Part shown: positions 63,309 to 64,000 of the stretch, in pieces | Layout of the letters: each line of letters begins with the position of its first letter | Position numbering within the stretch: position 1 is the first letter of the stretch | Source: Viscum album | Lineage: Eukaryota; Streptophyta; Magnoliopsida; Santalales; Viscaceae | DNA length: 64,000 bases | Reading direction: 5' to 3' | Assembly: GCA_963277665.1 (NCBI GenBank) | Contig: OY728165.1 | Span: forward strand, 1,755,130,772 to 1,755,194,771 | Position numbers and translations under genes: made by a program | The notes under the pieces: generated by a model | What the model was told of the DNA's origin: nothing | The model's input: only the letters and a program-made list of their open reading frames with translations | Databases searched by the model: none

Positions 63309-64000
63309 TGTAATACCCTTTTGAAAATAATGGAAATAATTTACTTGAATACACTATTTATGCAATCAAAAAAGTATAATATAAAACAATTAGTTAAAAT
63401 AATTTTTGAGATTGATTTTAAGAAAATGAATCCAGTATATAATCAATCATCTTTTTAATTTCATTCTTAATATTTGTACATTACATAATAATAAATCAAA
63501 TTTTATGCATAAAGTTATATATTTTTCAAAAAGTTAATTTTACCACCATTTAATTGTGCACCCATTTTAATCCCAGTTTTTAAACTTTTCTATATTATAT
63601 TTTAAAATGTTAATATATTTATTGAAATAATATTGTCAAATTTATCTTAGGCTGATATTTTGGTATTTTACTAAGATGGTCCATTTTTTATAAATAGTGA
63701 AAAATAATAAATTTTTATTGAATAAAGATTGATTATTTAATTACTCTCTATATATAAATTATATTTTTTATCTTTTAAGTATATTTAGATCAATTTTAAA
63801 TATATAAATCCAATTTAGGTAATTTTAATAAATCTTACATTGACATTGGATATAAAAACATTTCAAACATTTTAACATTTTAACATTAAAATTCCATTCT
63901 TTCATCTAATCTACTGGATTTATTTTAAATAAAACGTTTCATTTATGTGATTTGAATTTGGATAAATATATTAAATAATCCGAATAATAATAATTTATAA
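63309..64000 (+). repeat. Element E: start of another family-1 LTR, cut by the window edge
   Basis: Begins TGTAATACCCTTTTG, like TGTAACACCCCAAG of E2. 63640-63800 (TTAGGCTGATATTTTGGTAT, then ATAAATAGTGAAAAATAATA, then TTAAGTATATTTAGA) matches 49715-49865 (CCTAAGGTGAAATTTTGGTA, then TGAATAGTGAAAATTACTAA, then AAAGTATATTTAGA) in order. Strongly decayed. The open stretch 63246-63458 crosses the edge and is chance. Confidence 0.6.

Noticed and set aside
1..64000. CRISPR array, bacterial operon, phage or rRNA features
   Set aside because: No spaced direct repeats of CRISPR type, no ribosome-binding-site-led gene runs and no rRNA-like blocks; everything points to plant nuclear repeats.

Overview
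This is AT-rich nuclear DNA from a plant, probably one with a large, repeat-filled genome. I see no host protein-coding gene. Nearly all recognisable structure comes from LTR retrotransposons of the Ty3/gypsy type. The plant assignment rests on a primer binding site matching the 3' end of plant initiator tRNA-Met, a chromovirus-like Gag with three zinc knuckles, a tRNA-derived SINE, and the nested-retroelement layout. I cannot name the species.

Two repeat families alternate. Family 1 has termini TGTAACACCCC...GGGGCGTTACA. It includes B (about 260-11237, minus, old, with recognisable gag and pol), D (plus, very old, split), E1 (34407-45127, minus, young), E2 (49204-59920, plus, young) and E (from 63309, plus, cut by the window edge). 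Family 2 has an LTR edge reading TGTCACAACCCG in window orientation. It includes C (11436-20664, minus, middle-aged, GC-richer) and F (about 29626-61840, minus, very old).

Layout: 1-259 is decayed AT-rich flank. B is an old copy whose minus strand still shows a Gag knuckle, reverse transcriptase, RNase H and integrase, all full of stops. C is bounded by a perfect 5-bp duplication, ACTTA; its LTRs (3.3-3.4 kb) carry a 165-bp tandem repeat with hairpins and a GC-rich island, and its interior keeps pieces of gag, RNase H and integrase. 20665-29625 is element D, recognised because its two LTRs match each other and resemble E2. F is inserted in the 3' LTR of D, E1 is inserted in the interior of F, and E2 is inserted in the 5' LTR of F. 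After E2 come the rest of F's LTR (to about 61840), then the probable rest of D's LTR, then element E.

E1 and E2 are the cleanest features: 10.72 kb each, LTRs of about 4.08 kb, perfect target duplications (TCTGC and AATGA), primer binding site, polypurine tract, and an interior of only 2.55 kb. That interior encodes one internally deleted Gag (172 aa, open in E1, broken in E2) and no pol, so they are non-autonomous elements of the LARD kind that would need proteins from a relative such as the ancestor of B. Both carry the same antisense SINE at the same site. They lie in opposite orientation about 4.1 kb apart, forming a giant inverted repeat. Their LTRs hold a TATA box, splice-site-like signals and a twice-repeated GC-rich motif, some of which can still be seen in the ancient copies.
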